From the NCBI GenBank assembly GCA_003215555.1, contig QCKE01000002.1, forward strand, positions 62,001 through 126,000: a DNA stretch of 64,000 nt, written 5' to 3'. Shown here one piece after another: positions 28,340 to 38,300 of this stretch. This DNA comes from Prochlorococcus sp. AG-409-K04. GTDB lineage: Bacteria; Cyanobacteriota; Cyanobacteriia; PCC-6307; Cyanobiaceae. The position numbers and the translations under genes were made by a program. Position 1 is the stretch's first letter. The number at the start of each line of letters is the position of its first letter. The notes under the pieces were generated by a model that saw nothing but the letters and a program-made list of their open reading frames with translations, made no database searches and had not been told where the DNA came from.

Positions 28340-28807
28340 ATGAGTCAGTTCTTAGCAGTAACTACAACAATGGTGCTTACCATAATGCTATGGGGCTTTG
28401 GTAGAAAGCTTAAAACCCCTTTTGCTAGCAAGGCTTCTACTGGTTTTCAGCCAAGTCAAACTGAATTAGCTGTTGATTTTGGAATTGATTCTAATAAGTC
28501 ATCTGACAGATCTTTCGGGAAAATGTCTTTTCCAATGCCAAAGAATTCAAGAGAAAGAATTTTGCTGAAAAAACATTTTAAAAAACTTATGTCTTTTGGG
28601 CCAGACGAGAAATTGCTTGTTATGGAGCACGCTATTTCATGGGGAGACCCATCAGTTATTCCTTTGTTAAAGCAGGGACTTAAAGATATGGATAGTCGTG
28701 TGGTGATTAAAGCTGCTGAAGCTATCTCTAAATTTAGGTCTTACCCACCATCATCAACGAAAAAGAAATTACGAGTTTACCCTCTTAATGTTTTTCTAAT
28801 GCGATAA
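28340..28807 (+). CDS. Membrane-anchored HEAT-repeat protein, conserved hypothetical
   Basis: The 155-residue protein has an N-terminal membrane segment (FLAVTTTMVLTIMLWGF, residues 4-20), a polar linker to about residue 85, then one clear HEAT/PBS-like pair: KLLVMEHAISWGDPSVIPLLKQGLKD and MDSRVVIKAAEAISKF. Such repeats mediate protein contacts; no catalytic motif is seen. The last 31 bases overlap the 3' end of the opposing glycosyltransferase gene, so the final 10 residues (PLNVFLMR) may not be conserved. Role unknown; it lies close to psaI. Confidence 0.6.
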   Translation: MSQFLAVTTTMVLTIMLWGFGRKLKTPFASKASTGFQPSQTELAVDFGIDSNKSSDRSFGKMSFPMPKNSRERILLKKHFKKLMSFGPDEKLLVMEHAISWGDPSVIPLLKQGLKDMDSRVVIKAAEAISKFRSYPPSSTKKKLRVYPLNVFLMR

Positions 28808-29727
28808 ATTGGTCTACCTTGGCTTTCATGATAAGTACGTATTTGTAATTCACCTAGCAGACCAAAACAAAATAGTTGTACACCAGCAATACCAAGAATC
28901 AAAGCAAATGTGAGAAGAGGACGATTGCCAATATCTTCTCCAGATATTTTGGCTATTAATAAATATATAGTAGCTAAAGAGCTACTTAATATTGCAATAA
29001 TTCCACCAAAACCAAAAACATACATAGGCCTCGTTAAAAAACGATTTAAAAACCAAATAGTCAATAAGTCCATCATTACTCTAAATGTCCTATCAATTCC
29101 ATATTTACTTTTTCCATATTTTCTAGATCTATGATTTACTTTCATTTCTGTAATTCTGCCACCTTCAATATTTGCTAAGACTGGTAAGAAGCGATGAAGT
29201 TCTCCATACAAATTCATATCAGAAAGAACTTCTCGACGATATGCTTTTAATGAGCAACCGTAATCATTTAGATGAACTCCTGTGACTTTTCCAATAAGTT
29301 TGTTTGCAATTTTTGATGGTAATTTCCTTCTAAATTGCGAATCTTTGCGCTTGTACCTCCAGCCACTAACTAAATCAAATCCTTCTTTTAACTTGTTTAT
29401 TAGAAGAGGTATATCCGCAGGGTCATTTTGAAGATCACCATCAAGACTAACAATTATTTCACCACTAGAAATATCAAAACCTGCTGCCATTGCAGATGTT
29501 TGACCATAGTTTTTTCTCAGTAAAACAGAAATTAGTTCTGGTACTTGTTTGATTAGATCTGATAGAACTTGCTCACTTTTATCTTCAGATCCATCATTGA
29601 CAACGATGATTTCAAAACTTTGTTGCGTTTTTTTCATCGCATTTAATACTTCTTGAATTAATTGAGCAATACTTTCTTCTTCATTGAAGATTGGTATGAC
29701 AATGGATATATCTACTTTTTTTCTCAT
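28777..29727 (-). CDS. GT2 glycosyltransferase, polyprenyl-phosphate type
   Basis: A 316-residue protein with the GT-A fold start VDISIVIPIFNEEESIAQLI and the metal/nucleotide site LDGDLQNDPADI near residue 97. The SGWRYKRKDSQFRRKLPS stretch is seen in DPM/GtrB/ArnC relatives. Two C-terminal membrane segments lie at about 235-260 and 270-300. The family moves a sugar from a nucleotide donor to undecaprenyl phosphate at the cytoplasmic face. The gene begins 4 bases after the NlpC/P60 hydrolase stop, so the two form an operon with a likely envelope role. Sugar unknown. Confidence 0.85.
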   Translation of the reverse strand: MRKKVDISIVIPIFNEEESIAQLIQEVLNAMKKTQQSFEIIVVNDGSEDKSEQVLSDLIKQVPELISVLLRKNYGQTSAMAAGFDISSGEIIVSLDGDLQNDPADIPLLINKLKEGFDLVSGWRYKRKDSQFRRKLPSKIANKLIGKVTGVHLNDYGCSLKAYRREVLSDMNLYGELHRFLPVLANIEGGRITEMKVNHRSRKYGKSKYGIDRTFRVMMDLLTIWFLNRFLTRPMYVFGFGGIIAILSSSLATIYLLIAKISGEDIGNRPLLTFALILGIAGVQLFCFGLLGELQIRTYHESQGRPIYRIRKTLRG

Positions 29728-29731
29728 AGAT

Positions 29732-30484
29732 TTAATCTAGGGCAGTACTATCATGGCAAGATTCAACTCTACCTGCGCCACGTAAAATAGAGAGATAATG
29801 AGACGAAATAGCATTGTTGTTTATTATTTTTAAACTATCTATACCAATTCCATCCCTACCAAACTTTTCCCCTGAACTGTGCCAATAGGATCCATTTCCA
29901 ATATATATTGCTACATGAGAGCAACATGCATTGCTTCCAAAAAACAGTAAATCTCCTGCAAGAATTCCTTGGAAAGAAGTTTTATCAAATTCTATATTTC
30001 GGCAAAATTTTTCTTGTTGATATGCATCACGTGGAATCCAAATTTCTTCTATAGCAAAGGCAGTTTGGATTAACCCTGAGCAGTCAAAATTTGGTCCTAT
30101 CGTTCCTCCCCATAAATATTGGTTAGGTTGCTTAGATGCTTTTTCTATCCAATCCAGAATTTTAGGAATTTTATTTTTTATTTTCGCTTTTGTGAATAAT
30201 ACAGGCGTGAAATTGTTGATTGGTTCAATCTTCTTGTCTATATCTTTTGTTTCAATCCAACAAATGTAACTATCTTCTAAGAGCTTGATTTTGATTCGTT
30301 GTGTTTCGCTTGAAGAAGCCGCCGCACTGCGACCAGAAGTTATTTCAAATTTTCTACCAGAGATAATTTGCGTAGAAAGTTCATTGCCTTCACTGTATTT
30401 ATATCCTTCAATACTATTATTTAATAACCACTTGCTTCCAGGGGTGAAAATTTTATTTCTGGGATTTGTTTGCAATTGAGACAT
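29732..30484 (-). CDS. NlpC/P60 peptidoglycan hydrolase
   Basis: The 250-residue protein has an N-terminal SH3-like half, residues about 30-95, and a C-terminal NlpC/P60 domain. The catalytic Cys is in NFDCSGLIQTAF near residue 133, the His in CSHVAIYIG near residue 190, and the third polar residue is the His of SYWHSSGEKFG. These enzymes cut peptidoglycan stem peptides between D-Glu and the diamino acid. No clear signal peptide is visible at the N-terminus, which is unusual for a periplasmic enzyme. It is the first gene of an operon with the glycosyltransferase and divergent from the serine hydrolase at 30503. Confidence 0.85.
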   Translation of the reverse strand: MSQLQTNPRNKIFTPGSKWLLNNSIEGYKYSEGNELSTQIISGRKFEITSGRSAAASSSETQRIKIKLLEDSYICWIETKDIDKKIEPINNFTPVLFTKAKIKNKIPKILDWIEKASKQPNQYLWGGTIGPNFDCSGLIQTAFAIEEIWIPRDAYQQEKFCRNIEFDKTSFQGILAGDLLFFGSNACCSHVAIYIGNGSYWHSSGEKFGRDGIGIDSLKIINNNAISSHYLSILRGAGRVESCHDSTALD

Positions 30485-30502
30485 TGATTACTTGAAAATT
30501 CG

Positions 30503-31399
30503 ATGAGCTTCTACATTCATGATTCTCAAATGGAAGGTTTTTTAAACCAATTAATTGAACGTTTTGGGAAGGAATCGAGACTAGATCTTCATAATAATCT
30601 TTCCTTGACTTGGATTCTTTATAACAACCAAAACCCTCAGCCATGCAGCGGAATTGGAGCAGGTTGGTTGGAAGATAAACTCATATATCCTGCAAGTGTC
30701 GTGAAGTTATTTTATGCATGTGCTATAGAAACTTGGTTGGAAAGAGATTTAATTTTGGAATCGAAAGAACTTAACAGGGCAATGTATGAAATGATAGTTA
30801 ATTCAAGTAATGATGCAACTAGTTTTATTGTCGATCTCCTTACTGCAACTACAAGTGGTCCTTGTTTAAACGGTGAGAAATGGGAAATATGGAAGAAGCA
30901 AAGAAATTGGATTAATGATTGGATTCATAGTTTGAACGGCCCTGAATTTAAATCTGTTAATTGTTGCCAAAAAACGTGGACTGATGGCCCTTTTGGTCGT
31001 GATTTTGATTTTTATGGTGTTGCTAATAGCAATCGAAATGCTTTAAGTACTGATTCAACCGCCAGATTATTGGAATCACTTATGACGGGCGCTTTGTTAA
31101 AAGTTAGTGCAACAACAAAATTAAAAAAAATTTTGTTTCGATCCTTAGATCTTATGAAACGAAAATCAGATCCAGCAAACCAGGTTGATGGATTTTTAGG
31201 AGAAGGTTTGCCAGAAGGTACAAAATTGTGGAGTAAAGCAGGTTATATGAGTGAAGTTCGACATGATGCTGCTTGGTTTAATACACCTCAAGGTAAAACA
31301 ATGTTGTTGGTAGTTTTTTCTCAGGGAGAAATTTTATCAAAAGATAGTTTTTTATTACCTGCTTTAGCAAGTCAATTAAGTCAATGGGAATTTAAGTAA
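30503..31399 (+). CDS. Beta-lactamase-fold serine hydrolase
   Basis: The 298-residue protein contains the SxxK tetrad SVVK at residues 65-68 (YPASVVKLFYACA), an SxN-like SSN at about 101-103, and a KAG (LWSKAGYMSEVRHDAAW) near residue 250 in place of KTG. This is the class A beta-lactamase/PBP-like fold; the missing Glu166 loop motif cannot be placed with certainty. It may be a carboxypeptidase-like or cyanobacterial non-resistance relative, and resistance is not implied. No signal peptide is obvious. It is divergent from the NlpC gene, with 18 bases between the starts. Confidence 0.7.
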   Translation: MSFYIHDSQMEGFLNQLIERFGKESRLDLHNNLSLTWILYNNQNPQPCSGIGAGWLEDKLIYPASVVKLFYACAIETWLERDLILESKELNRAMYEMIVNSSNDATSFIVDLLTATTSGPCLNGEKWEIWKKQRNWINDWIHSLNGPEFKSVNCCQKTWTDGPFGRDFDFYGVANSNRNALSTDSTARLLESLMTGALLKVSATTKLKKILFRSLDLMKRKSDPANQVDGFLGEGLPEGTKLWSKAGYMSEVRHDAAWFNTPQGKTMLLVVFSQGEILSKDSFLLPALASQLSQWEFK

Positions 31400-31400
31400 A

Positions 31401-31432
31401 AACCCCCGCTAACCAATTAGTTAGCGGGGGTT
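31401..31432. terminator. Strong terminator between the serine hydrolase and psaB
   Basis: A perfect 13-base-pair stem, AACCCCCGCTAAC with GTTAGCGGGGGTT, around the 6-base loop CAATTA. It lies between two genes that end towards each other. T-rich sequence follows on the plus side and the AAAAA of the plus strand gives a T-run on the minus side, so it can serve both, including the psaA-psaB transcript. Confidence 0.85.
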
Positions 31433-31463
31433 CCTTTCCTTCAACTCTCAATTATTCAAATTA

Positions 31464-33692
31464 TTATCCAAACTTGCCTGAGGTCGACGCGATAACAAAA
31501 GCACCAAAGGTGACAAAATTACCGACCGTAAAATGGGTTAATCCAACAAGTCTAGCCTGAACAATAGATAAAGCTACAGGCTTATCTCTCCATCCAACCA
31601 AGTTGGCAATTGGAGTTCTTTGATGAGCCCATACAAGAGTTTCAATAAGTTCTTGCCAATACCCTCTCCATGAAATTAGGAACATAAATCCAGTTGCCCA
31701 GATTAAATGACCAAACAAGAACATCCAAGCCCAAGGAGATAGAGCATTAACTCCAAACGGATTGTATCCATTAATCAGCTGAGAACTATTTAGCCAAAGA
31801 TAATCTCTGAACCAACCCATTAGATATGTGCCTGATTCATTGAATTGGGCAACATTTCCTTGCCAAATTGTTAGATGTTTCCAATGCCAATAGAAAGTAA
31901 CCCAAGCAATAGTATTAAGTGCCCAGAACATTGCAAGGTAAGTTGCATCCCAAGCAGAACTATCACATGTACCACCTCTACCAGGCCCATCACAAGGGAA
32001 AGCATAACCAAAGTCTTTCTTGTCAGGAATTAACTTTGATCCTCTAGCATCTAGAGCTCCTTTAATAAGGATTAATGCTGTTGTATGTAGACCAAGAGCA
32101 ATTGCATGGTGGACTAAGAAATCGGCAGGCCCAATAGGAAGGAAGTTGGTTAGGGCATCTTGCCGATTAATCATATCCATCCAATAGTGATTCCCAGGCA
32201 TACTATTTGCTGCCATGGTTGCAGAACTATTGGCATTGGCGAGCAGTGCGTTAATGCCATACATGACTTTACCGCTAAAGGCCTGGAGTGCTTGAGCGAA
32301 AACTGGTTCTACTAAAATTTGCTTTTCAGGATTACCAAACGCAACTACAACATCGTTGTGAACGTATATTCCTAAAGTATGGAAGCCTAATAGCATAGTC
32401 ACCCAACTTAAATGACTTATTAGAGCCTCTTTAGTTTCTAGTACTCTTGCAAGAACATTCCCTTTATTTAGTTCAGGATCGTAGTCTCTTACAAAAAATA
32501 TTGCTCCATGTGAGAAAGCCCCAACCATCAGGAACATAGCTATGTACTGATGATGCGTATAAAGAGCTGACTGAGTCGTATAATCCCTTGCAATAAATGC
32601 ATATGAAGGCAGAGCACCCATATGCTGAGCAACTAAACTACATACTGCACCTAATGATGCGAGAGCTAAACCTAATTGAAAGTGGAGTGAGTTGTTAACT
32701 GTCTCAAAAATGCCATCATGATTAACACCAAAATGACCTGTATGAGGATCATTTGGATTATTGGTGTTATGGGCTTCTGTTATTTCCTTGAGAGTATGTC
32801 CAATACCAAATGTATTTCTATACATATGGCCGGCAATAATGAACATTACACCAATTGCCAGATGATGGTGGGCAATATCGGTAAGCCATAGAGATTCACT
32901 TTGAGGGTGAAGACCTCCTAGGAAAGTAAAGATTGCAGTACCAGCTCCCTGCGTTGTGCCAAATACAGCATCAACAGAGTCAGGATTCTGTGCATATGCC
33001 CCCCAGTTTAATGAGAAGAATGGAGCAAGCCCTTCAGGATGAGGTAGCACACTTAACCAATTGTCCCAGCCAACATGCTGGCCTCTGGACTCAGGAATAG
33101 CTACATGGACTAAATGTCCCGTCCAAGCAATACTGCTAAATCCAAATAGAACTGCTAGGTGATGGTTTAATTGAGCTTCTGCATTCTTAAACCATGCCAA
33201 GGAAGGCCTGAACTTTGGTTGCAGATGTAACCAGCCAGCAAATAAAAGCCAGCAAACAAGAATATTTAAAAATATCGCACCTTGGAACAGTTGTGCATTG
33301 GTTCTCATGCCAATGGTGTACCACCAATGATAAAGACCAGAATATGCAATATTTACAGGAGATGTTGCACCTGCTTGTGTTAAGGCATCTGTAATACCTT
33401 GTCCAAAGTGTGGATCCCAAATTGCATGCGCAATTGGGCGAATATGCAGTGGGTCGGTAACCCACTGTTCAAAGTTGCCTTGCCAGGCGATGTGGAACAG
33501 GTTACCTGCAACCCATAAGCCAATAATGGCTAGGTGACCAAAGTGAGTAGCAAATAGCTTCTGATAAAGCTGCTCTTCAGTCATTCCGTCATGACTTTCA
33601 AAGTCATGAGCGGTTGCTATGCCGTACCAAATACGACGGGTTGTAGGGTCCTGTGCCAGACCCTGGCTGAACGATGGAAATTTCGTTGCCAT
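31464..33692 (-). CDS. psaB: Photosystem I core apoprotein A2 (PsaB)
   Basis: PsaB with PsaA binds P700, the chlorophylls A0, phylloquinone and the FX iron-sulfur cluster. The 742-residue protein has the standard eleven hydrophobic spans and many conserved His ligands. The FX loop [18 protein letters not shown] lies near residues 563-580 and supplies two of the four cluster cysteines. The C-terminal domain begins [18 protein letters not shown]. It follows psaA by 22 bases in a two-gene operon and ends at the strong terminator at 31401. Confidence 0.99.
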   Translation of the reverse strand: MATKFPSFSQGLAQDPTTRRIWYGIATAHDFESHDGMTEEQLYQKLFATHFGHLAIIGLWVAGNLFHIAWQGNFEQWVTDPLHIRPIAHAIWDPHFGQGITDALTQAGATSPVNIAYSGLYHWWYTIGMRTNAQLFQGAIFLNILVCWLLFAGWLHLQPKFRPSLAWFKNAEAQLNHHLAVLFGFSSIAWTGHLVHVAIPESRGQHVGWDNWLSVLPHPEGLAPFFSLNWGAYAQNPDSVDAVFGTTQGAGTAIFTFLGGLHPQSESLWLTDIAHHHLAIGVMFIIAGHMYRNTFGIGHTLKEITEAHNTNNPNDPHTGHFGVNHDGIFETVNNSLHFQLGLALASLGAVCSLVAQHMGALPSYAFIARDYTTQSALYTHHQYIAMFLMVGAFSHGAIFFVRDYDPELNKGNVLARVLETKEALISHLSWVTMLLGFHTLGIYVHNDVVVAFGNPEKQILVEPVFAQALQAFSGKVMYGINALLANANSSATMAANSMPGNHYWMDMINRQDALTNFLPIGPADFLVHHAIALGLHTTALILIKGALDARGSKLIPDKKDFGYAFPCDGPGRGGTCDSSAWDATYLAMFWALNTIAWVTFYWHWKHLTIWQGNVAQFNESGTYLMGWFRDYLWLNSSQLINGYNPFGVNALSPWAWMFLFGHLIWATGFMFLISWRGYWQELIETLVWAHQRTPIANLVGWRDKPVALSIVQARLVGLTHFTVGNFVTFGAFVIASTSGKFG

Positions 33693-33714
33693 GAAGGGAG
33701 AGGTTCAGGAAAGG

Positions 33715-36036
33715 TTAGCCGAGCCCAATAAGGCGGGCGTGGAAGAATGCCCAGGTGGTAGCGATTCCACCTAGAAGGAAGTGAGCAACACCAACTGCTC
33801 TACCTTGAGTAATTGAAAGAGCTCTTGGTTGAATGGTTGGAGCCACTTTTAGTTTGTTATGTGCCCAGATTATGGACTCAAATAGCTCCTGCCAGTAGCC
33901 TCTGCCACTGAATAGGAACATTAGGCTAAAGGCCCAAACGAAATGAGCAGCAAGGAACATCAGGCCATACATGCTAATGGGTTGACCATAGCTAGTTAAA
34001 ACCTGAGAAGATTGAGCCCAAAGGAAATCACGAAGCCAACCATTTATTGTGATGGAACTTTGAGCAAAGTTTCCACCAGTTAGACCCCAGACATCACTTT
34101 GCATTTTCCATGAGAAATGGAAGATAACAACAGATATTCCGTTGTACATCCAGAAAAGGCCAAGGAAAACATGGTCCCAGGAAGATACTTGGCATGTACC
34201 TCCTCTACCTGGTCCATCGCAAGGGAATCTGAAACCAAGTTGAGCCTTATCAGGAATAAGTCTTGAACTTCTGGCGTAAAGTACACCTTTAAGAAGAATT
34301 AGAAGTGTTACATGAATTGTGAAAGCATGAACATGATGAATCATCAAGTCAGCAGTTCCTAGAGGAATAGGTCCTATAGCAACTTTGCCTCCAACCTCTA
34401 CAACATTTCCATTAAAGACTTCACTTAAAACGCTGCCAGGTAGATTGCCTGCTCCAACTAATTCACCTGTGCCAACAGCACTTTGCTGAAGGTTCTGAAC
34501 CCATTGGGCCAAGAATGGTTGTAATTGAATACCTGTATCACTAAACATATCCTTTGGCCTTCCAAGAGCACGCATTACATCATTGTGAATGTAAAGACCA
34601 AAGCTATGGAATCCTAGCCACATGCAAACCCAATTCAAGTGACTGATAATTGCATCGCGCGCTTTGAGAATACGATCAAGAACGTTATCTATATGAACTG
34701 CAGGATCATAGTCTCTAATCATTGCTATACCTGCATGAGCTGCAGCACCGCAAATAAATAGACCACCAATCCACATGTGATGAGTAAACAGTCCTAGAAC
34801 TGTTGGGTAATCAATTGCTATATAAGGGTATGGAGGCAAAGCATACATATGATGTGCAACAACAATGCTGGCTGATCCGACCATGGCAAGATTAATGCTT
34901 AATTGACCATGCCAACTGTTGCTTAGGAATTCAAATATTCCTTCATGGCCTTTTGGAGCTGGAAAAAGAATTGGATCACCTTTATGGATATCCATGATTT
35001 CTTTCATACTGTGACCAACACCATGCACATTGTTTCTCCACATATGTCCACCAAAGATGGCAAATACACCAAATGCTAGATGGTGGTGGGAAATATCTGT
35101 CATCCAAAGGCTTCCTGTGACAGGATTTAGCCCACCTTTATTGGTCAGGATATCGCTGAAAGCCCACCAATTAAGTGTGAAGAAGTTTTCTACTGTTCTG
35201 CCTGCAAGACTAGGGAAAATCTGACTTGCTACAGCTGGATCACAAAGTCTTGGTGCAAGAGTTGTAACGTCTGCTGCACTAGCAATAGTGACACCATCAA
35301 CAACCAAGGGATTGCCTGCATCTATAGCATCCAAAAGTGCCGCAACAGGAGCACCAATATGAATTAAATGGCCAGCCCATGCAATAGAGCCTAAGCCAAT
35401 TAAAGCAATTTGATGATGCTGAAGCATAGGTTCTATTTTTTGGAACCATTCAAGCTTCGGTGCAGCCTTGTGGTAGTGGTAAATACCTCCGTGAAGCATT
35501 AAGGCAGCCATAATGACGCCACCTATGGCTAATGCCATTAGCTGCACTTCGCTGGTAATACCCCAAGCTCGCCACATTTGGAAAATTCCTGATGTGATCT
35601 GGAGGCCTTGATAGTTACCTCCTAAATCAGCATTGAGAATCTCCTGACCAACTATTGGCCATACAACCTGGGCTCCAGGCTTTACGTTTATGGGATCGGC
35701 TATCCAGCCGGCGTAATTAGAGAAGCGTGCTCCGTGGAAAAAAGCAGCACTCATCCATATAAAGACAACTGCTAAATGTCCAAAATGAGCAGAAAAGATC
35801 TTTCTACTGGTCTCTTCTAGATCACCTAGATGAGTATCAAAGTCGTGAGCGTCAGCGTGGAGGTTCCAAATCCATGTTGTGGTTTTTGGACCTTTTGAAA
35901 GCTTTGAAGACCAGAACCCAGGTTTATTGAGTTTTTCGTAGTCAACAGGAGCATGGTCCCTATCAACAGGCTGGTCATAAGGGGTGGGTGCTCCCCCTTT
36001 CGCTTTCTCCCCACGTTCTGGTGGGCTAATGGTCAT
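33715..36036 (-). CDS. psaA: Photosystem I core apoprotein A1 (PsaA)
   Basis: PsaA is the partner of PsaB in the photosystem I reaction centre. The 773-residue protein begins [15 protein letters not shown], has eleven membrane spans and the FX loop [19 protein letters not shown] near residues 605-620. The core is longer than many PsaA proteins because of luminal-loop additions such as the Asp/Ala-rich run around residues 238-275 ([19 protein letters not shown]), a picocyanobacterial feature. The start is followed by a conserved basic N-terminal domain. The ribosome-binding site overlaps a 12-base palindrome. Confidence 0.99.
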   Translation of the reverse strand: MTISPPERGEKAKGGAPTPYDQPVDRDHAPVDYEKLNKPGFWSSKLSKGPKTTTWIWNLHADAHDFDTHLGDLEETSRKIFSAHFGHLAVVFIWMSAAFFHGARFSNYAGWIADPINVKPGAQVVWPIVGQEILNADLGGNYQGLQITSGIFQMWRAWGITSEVQLMALAIGGVIMAALMLHGGIYHYHKAAPKLEWFQKIEPMLQHHQIALIGLGSIAWAGHLIHIGAPVAALLDAIDAGNPLVVDGVTIASAADVTTLAPRLCDPAVASQIFPSLAGRTVENFFTLNWWAFSDILTNKGGLNPVTGSLWMTDISHHHLAFGVFAIFGGHMWRNNVHGVGHSMKEIMDIHKGDPILFPAPKGHEGIFEFLSNSWHGQLSINLAMVGSASIVVAHHMYALPPYPYIAIDYPTVLGLFTHHMWIGGLFICGAAAHAGIAMIRDYDPAVHIDNVLDRILKARDAIISHLNWVCMWLGFHSFGLYIHNDVMRALGRPKDMFSDTGIQLQPFLAQWVQNLQQSAVGTGELVGAGNLPGSVLSEVFNGNVVEVGGKVAIGPIPLGTADLMIHHVHAFTIHVTLLILLKGVLYARSSRLIPDKAQLGFRFPCDGPGRGGTCQVSSWDHVFLGLFWMYNGISVVIFHFSWKMQSDVWGLTGGNFAQSSITINGWLRDFLWAQSSQVLTSYGQPISMYGLMFLAAHFVWAFSLMFLFSGRGYWQELFESIIWAHNKLKVAPTIQPRALSITQGRAVGVAHFLLGGIATTWAFFHARLIGLG

Positions 36037-36465
36037 CGAGATTTTTCCTCGAGGAATGGTTTCTGGTGGTGGGTTTCCACCTGGTTGTCAATAATGAAAT
36101 AGAGAAAAATCCATCTCAAAATTGATTAAAGGATCCCTATTTAAAGGATCTGATTTAAGAAGCATAGATCCGAGAGCCAGTTACTACGTGTTCAAGTAAC
36201 AAATGTTCTACCCAGCGAATCTTGTTTTTTTTAAAATCCAAACTTTTTACTTACTTTCCTCTATGACTTGAAACAAAGACCTGGACAGGGTTTTCCGATA
36301 TAAAATTGTCATTTTCAGATCAATCATTAAGATCAACTATGAATAAAAAGTAATTTTTATATCAACGAGACCTTCTTAAATTCTTTACAAACGAGCCAAA
36401 TTATTTCCTCTTTCAAACCAAATCAAAAAATTGCGATTGGATTTTCTGCTTCTGCATACGATCTT
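36037..36465. other. 429-base region: psaA promoter/leader and start of the CbiG-CobJ frame
   Basis: The psaA promoter and 5' leader must lie here on the minus strand. A perfect 12-base palindrome TTCCTCGAGGAA at 36045-36056 contains the GAGGA ribosome-binding site of psaA. A GTTAC/GTAAC inverted repeat occurs near 36181-36202. I found no pair of HLR1 repeats. The right part, from 36343, is open in the frame of the next gene and appears to encode its true N-terminus. Confidence 0.5.
36045..36056 (-). promoter_or_regulatory. Palindrome covering the psaA ribosome-binding site
   Basis: TTCCTCGAGGAA is a perfect inverted repeat 8 bases upstream of the psaA start codon (36034-36036). In RNA it can form a 4-base-pair stem TTCC/GGAA with TCGA loop that holds part of the GAGGA Shine-Dalgarno sequence. 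It may be a simple coincidence of a good site or a translational control element. Confidence 0.3.
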
Positions 36466-38235
36466 TTGCTGAGACTTAAAACCAATGGATTTGCAAATGT
36501 ACTTGCATTAACTCCTGGTGCAGCATCTAAGCTAGATCTGCTTTCAGATAGCTTTGAAGTTGATAGAGCAGATTCGATTTTTAGAAAGTATTGGTCTTCT
36601 GATGCAATTTTTCTTGTTATTGGTTCAGTTGGTGCTGTTGTAAGACTTATTGCACCTTTAATTGAAAATAAAGAGAGTGATCCTGCAGTTCTTGTAATGG
36701 ATCCTCTGGGAAAGAATATAATTCCTCTTTTAGGTGGTCATATAGGTGGTGCTGAAGAATTAGCCAGTGAATTAGCTGAACAACTAGCAGGAAATTCTAT
36801 TTTCACAGGATTTTCAAGGACATTAGAAAAGATTTCAATAGATAGTTTTGGCGAAGTCTGGGGCTGGAAGAGATCAGGAGATATTTCTTCTTGGAACAAA
36901 TTGATGATTAAGTCCTCGAAAGATATACCAATATTAGTTTCTCAAACATCTGGTTCAAATTTTTGGAAAAATTCTCGGGGCGCAGAAAATACTTTTGACC
37001 ATACAAAAATACGTGAAAAGGATGTGCCATTTCAGCTGCCAGATCTGAATATAGGTTCAAAGGCTTTGTCTGCTTGCTGTTGGCATCCAGCCACTTTATG
37101 GGTTGGGATTGGTTGTGAAAGAAATACAAGTCATAGTCTTTTAGAAAGGGCGTTTGAAGAATCACTTTTAGAAGCTTCCTTGGCAAAAGAAGCTGTTGCA
37201 GGTTTTGCGACAATTGACATTAAATCAGATGAAATTGCTATCAAAGCTTTGGTAATGAAAGAAGGCCTACCACTACGTTTGTTTTGTTCTAAAGATCTTA
37301 AAAAAGTTAATGTCCCCAACCCATCGGAATTGGTTAATAAAGAAGTAGGAAGCCCATCAGTTTCAGAAGCATCTGCATTGTTAGCAGCAGGGGCTAAGGG
37401 GAATTTAAAATTTACGAAGCACGTATATAAATCTCAAAGGAATGAACAAGGCGCTGTGACTATTTCTATAGCAGAATCAATAGAACCTTTTGCTCCACAA
37501 AGGGGAGAATTACATCTTGTTGGAAGTGGCCCAGGTGATCTCAAATATTTAACAAATGATTCTCGAGCAGCTCTTTCAAGAAGTGCAATTTGGATTGGTT
37601 ATAAAAGGTATTTAGATTTACTTGAACCATTGAGAAGATTTGATCAAGTCAGAATTGATGGTGCTCTTAAGCATGAACTTGATCGCTGTCAGTTAGCTTT
37701 GAAATTAGCCACACAAGGTATCAAAGTATCTCTTATTTCTTCAGGCGATAGTGGTATCTATGGAATGGCTGGGTTAGCCTTAGAGGTTTGGTTATCTCAA
37801 TTAAAATCAGAAAGACCAGGTTTCAAAGTACATCCTGGCATAAGTGCTTTTCAGATCGCAGCTTCTAAAATAGGCGCACCTTTAATGCATGATTTTTGTT
37901 CGATTAGTCTCAGTGATTGCTTGACACCATGGGCAAAGATTCAAAAACGTATTGAAGCAGCAGCAGCTTCAGACTTTGTGATTGCTTTTTATAATCCAAG
38001 GTCTCAAGGCCGCGATTGGCAACTCCAAAATGCAATTGATATATTGTTGAAATTTCGAACAAAAACGACGCCGACAGTTGTCGCTCGTCAACTTGGAAGA
38101 GAACATGAAAACATTGAAGTTCATCTACTTGGATCTGTTCCTATAGATACAATTGATATGCTTACATTGGTCTTGGTTGGGAATAGTACAAGCTTTTTCA
38201 AAGATAAATTTATAGTAACTCCTAGAGGTTATTGA
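36466..38235 (+). CDS. cobJ: CbiG-CobJ fusion, cobalamin biosynthesis
   Basis: The frame joins a CbiG-like half (about residues 1-330, cobalt-precorrin-5A hydrolase) to a precorrin-3B C17-methyltransferase domain starting near residue 345 (GELHLVGSGPGDLKYLT, with the SAM site GDSGIYGMA near 425 and FYNPRSQGRDWQL near 505). Both act in ring contraction of the corrin ring. The first usable start in frame is TTG at 36466 (MLRLKTNG), 589 residues. The codons just before it encode KIAIGFSASAYDLL, which look like the true first strand of CbiG. The frame is open back to the TGA at 36340 but has no ATG, GTG or TTG, so initiation is unclear. Confidence 0.85.
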   Translation: MLRLKTNGFANVLALTPGAASKLDLLSDSFEVDRADSIFRKYWSSDAIFLVIGSVGAVVRLIAPLIENKESDPAVLVMDPLGKNIIPLLGGHIGGAEELASELAEQLAGNSIFTGFSRTLEKISIDSFGEVWGWKRSGDISSWNKLMIKSSKDIPILVSQTSGSNFWKNSRGAENTFDHTKIREKDVPFQLPDLNIGSKALSACCWHPATLWVGIGCERNTSHSLLERAFEESLLEASLAKEAVAGFATIDIKSDEIAIKALVMKEGLPLRLFCSKDLKKVNVPNPSELVNKEVGSPSVSEASALLAAGAKGNLKFTKHVYKSQRNEQGAVTISIAESIEPFAPQRGELHLVGSGPGDLKYLTNDSRAALSRSAIWIGYKRYLDLLEPLRRFDQVRIDGALKHELDRCQLALKLATQGIKVSLISSGDSGIYGMAGLALEVWLSQLKSERPGFKVHPGISAFQIAASKIGAPLMHDFCSISLSDCLTPWAKIQKRIEAAAASDFVIAFYNPRSQGRDWQLQNAIDILLKFRTKTTPTVVARQLGREHENIEVHLLGSVPIDTIDMLTLVLVGNSTSFFKDKFIVTPRGY

Positions 38236-38300
38236 CATTATTTCTTGAATAAAATGACTTTGATTATTCTCTCTTTCTATAATTTTTTTAATTTTGGAGA

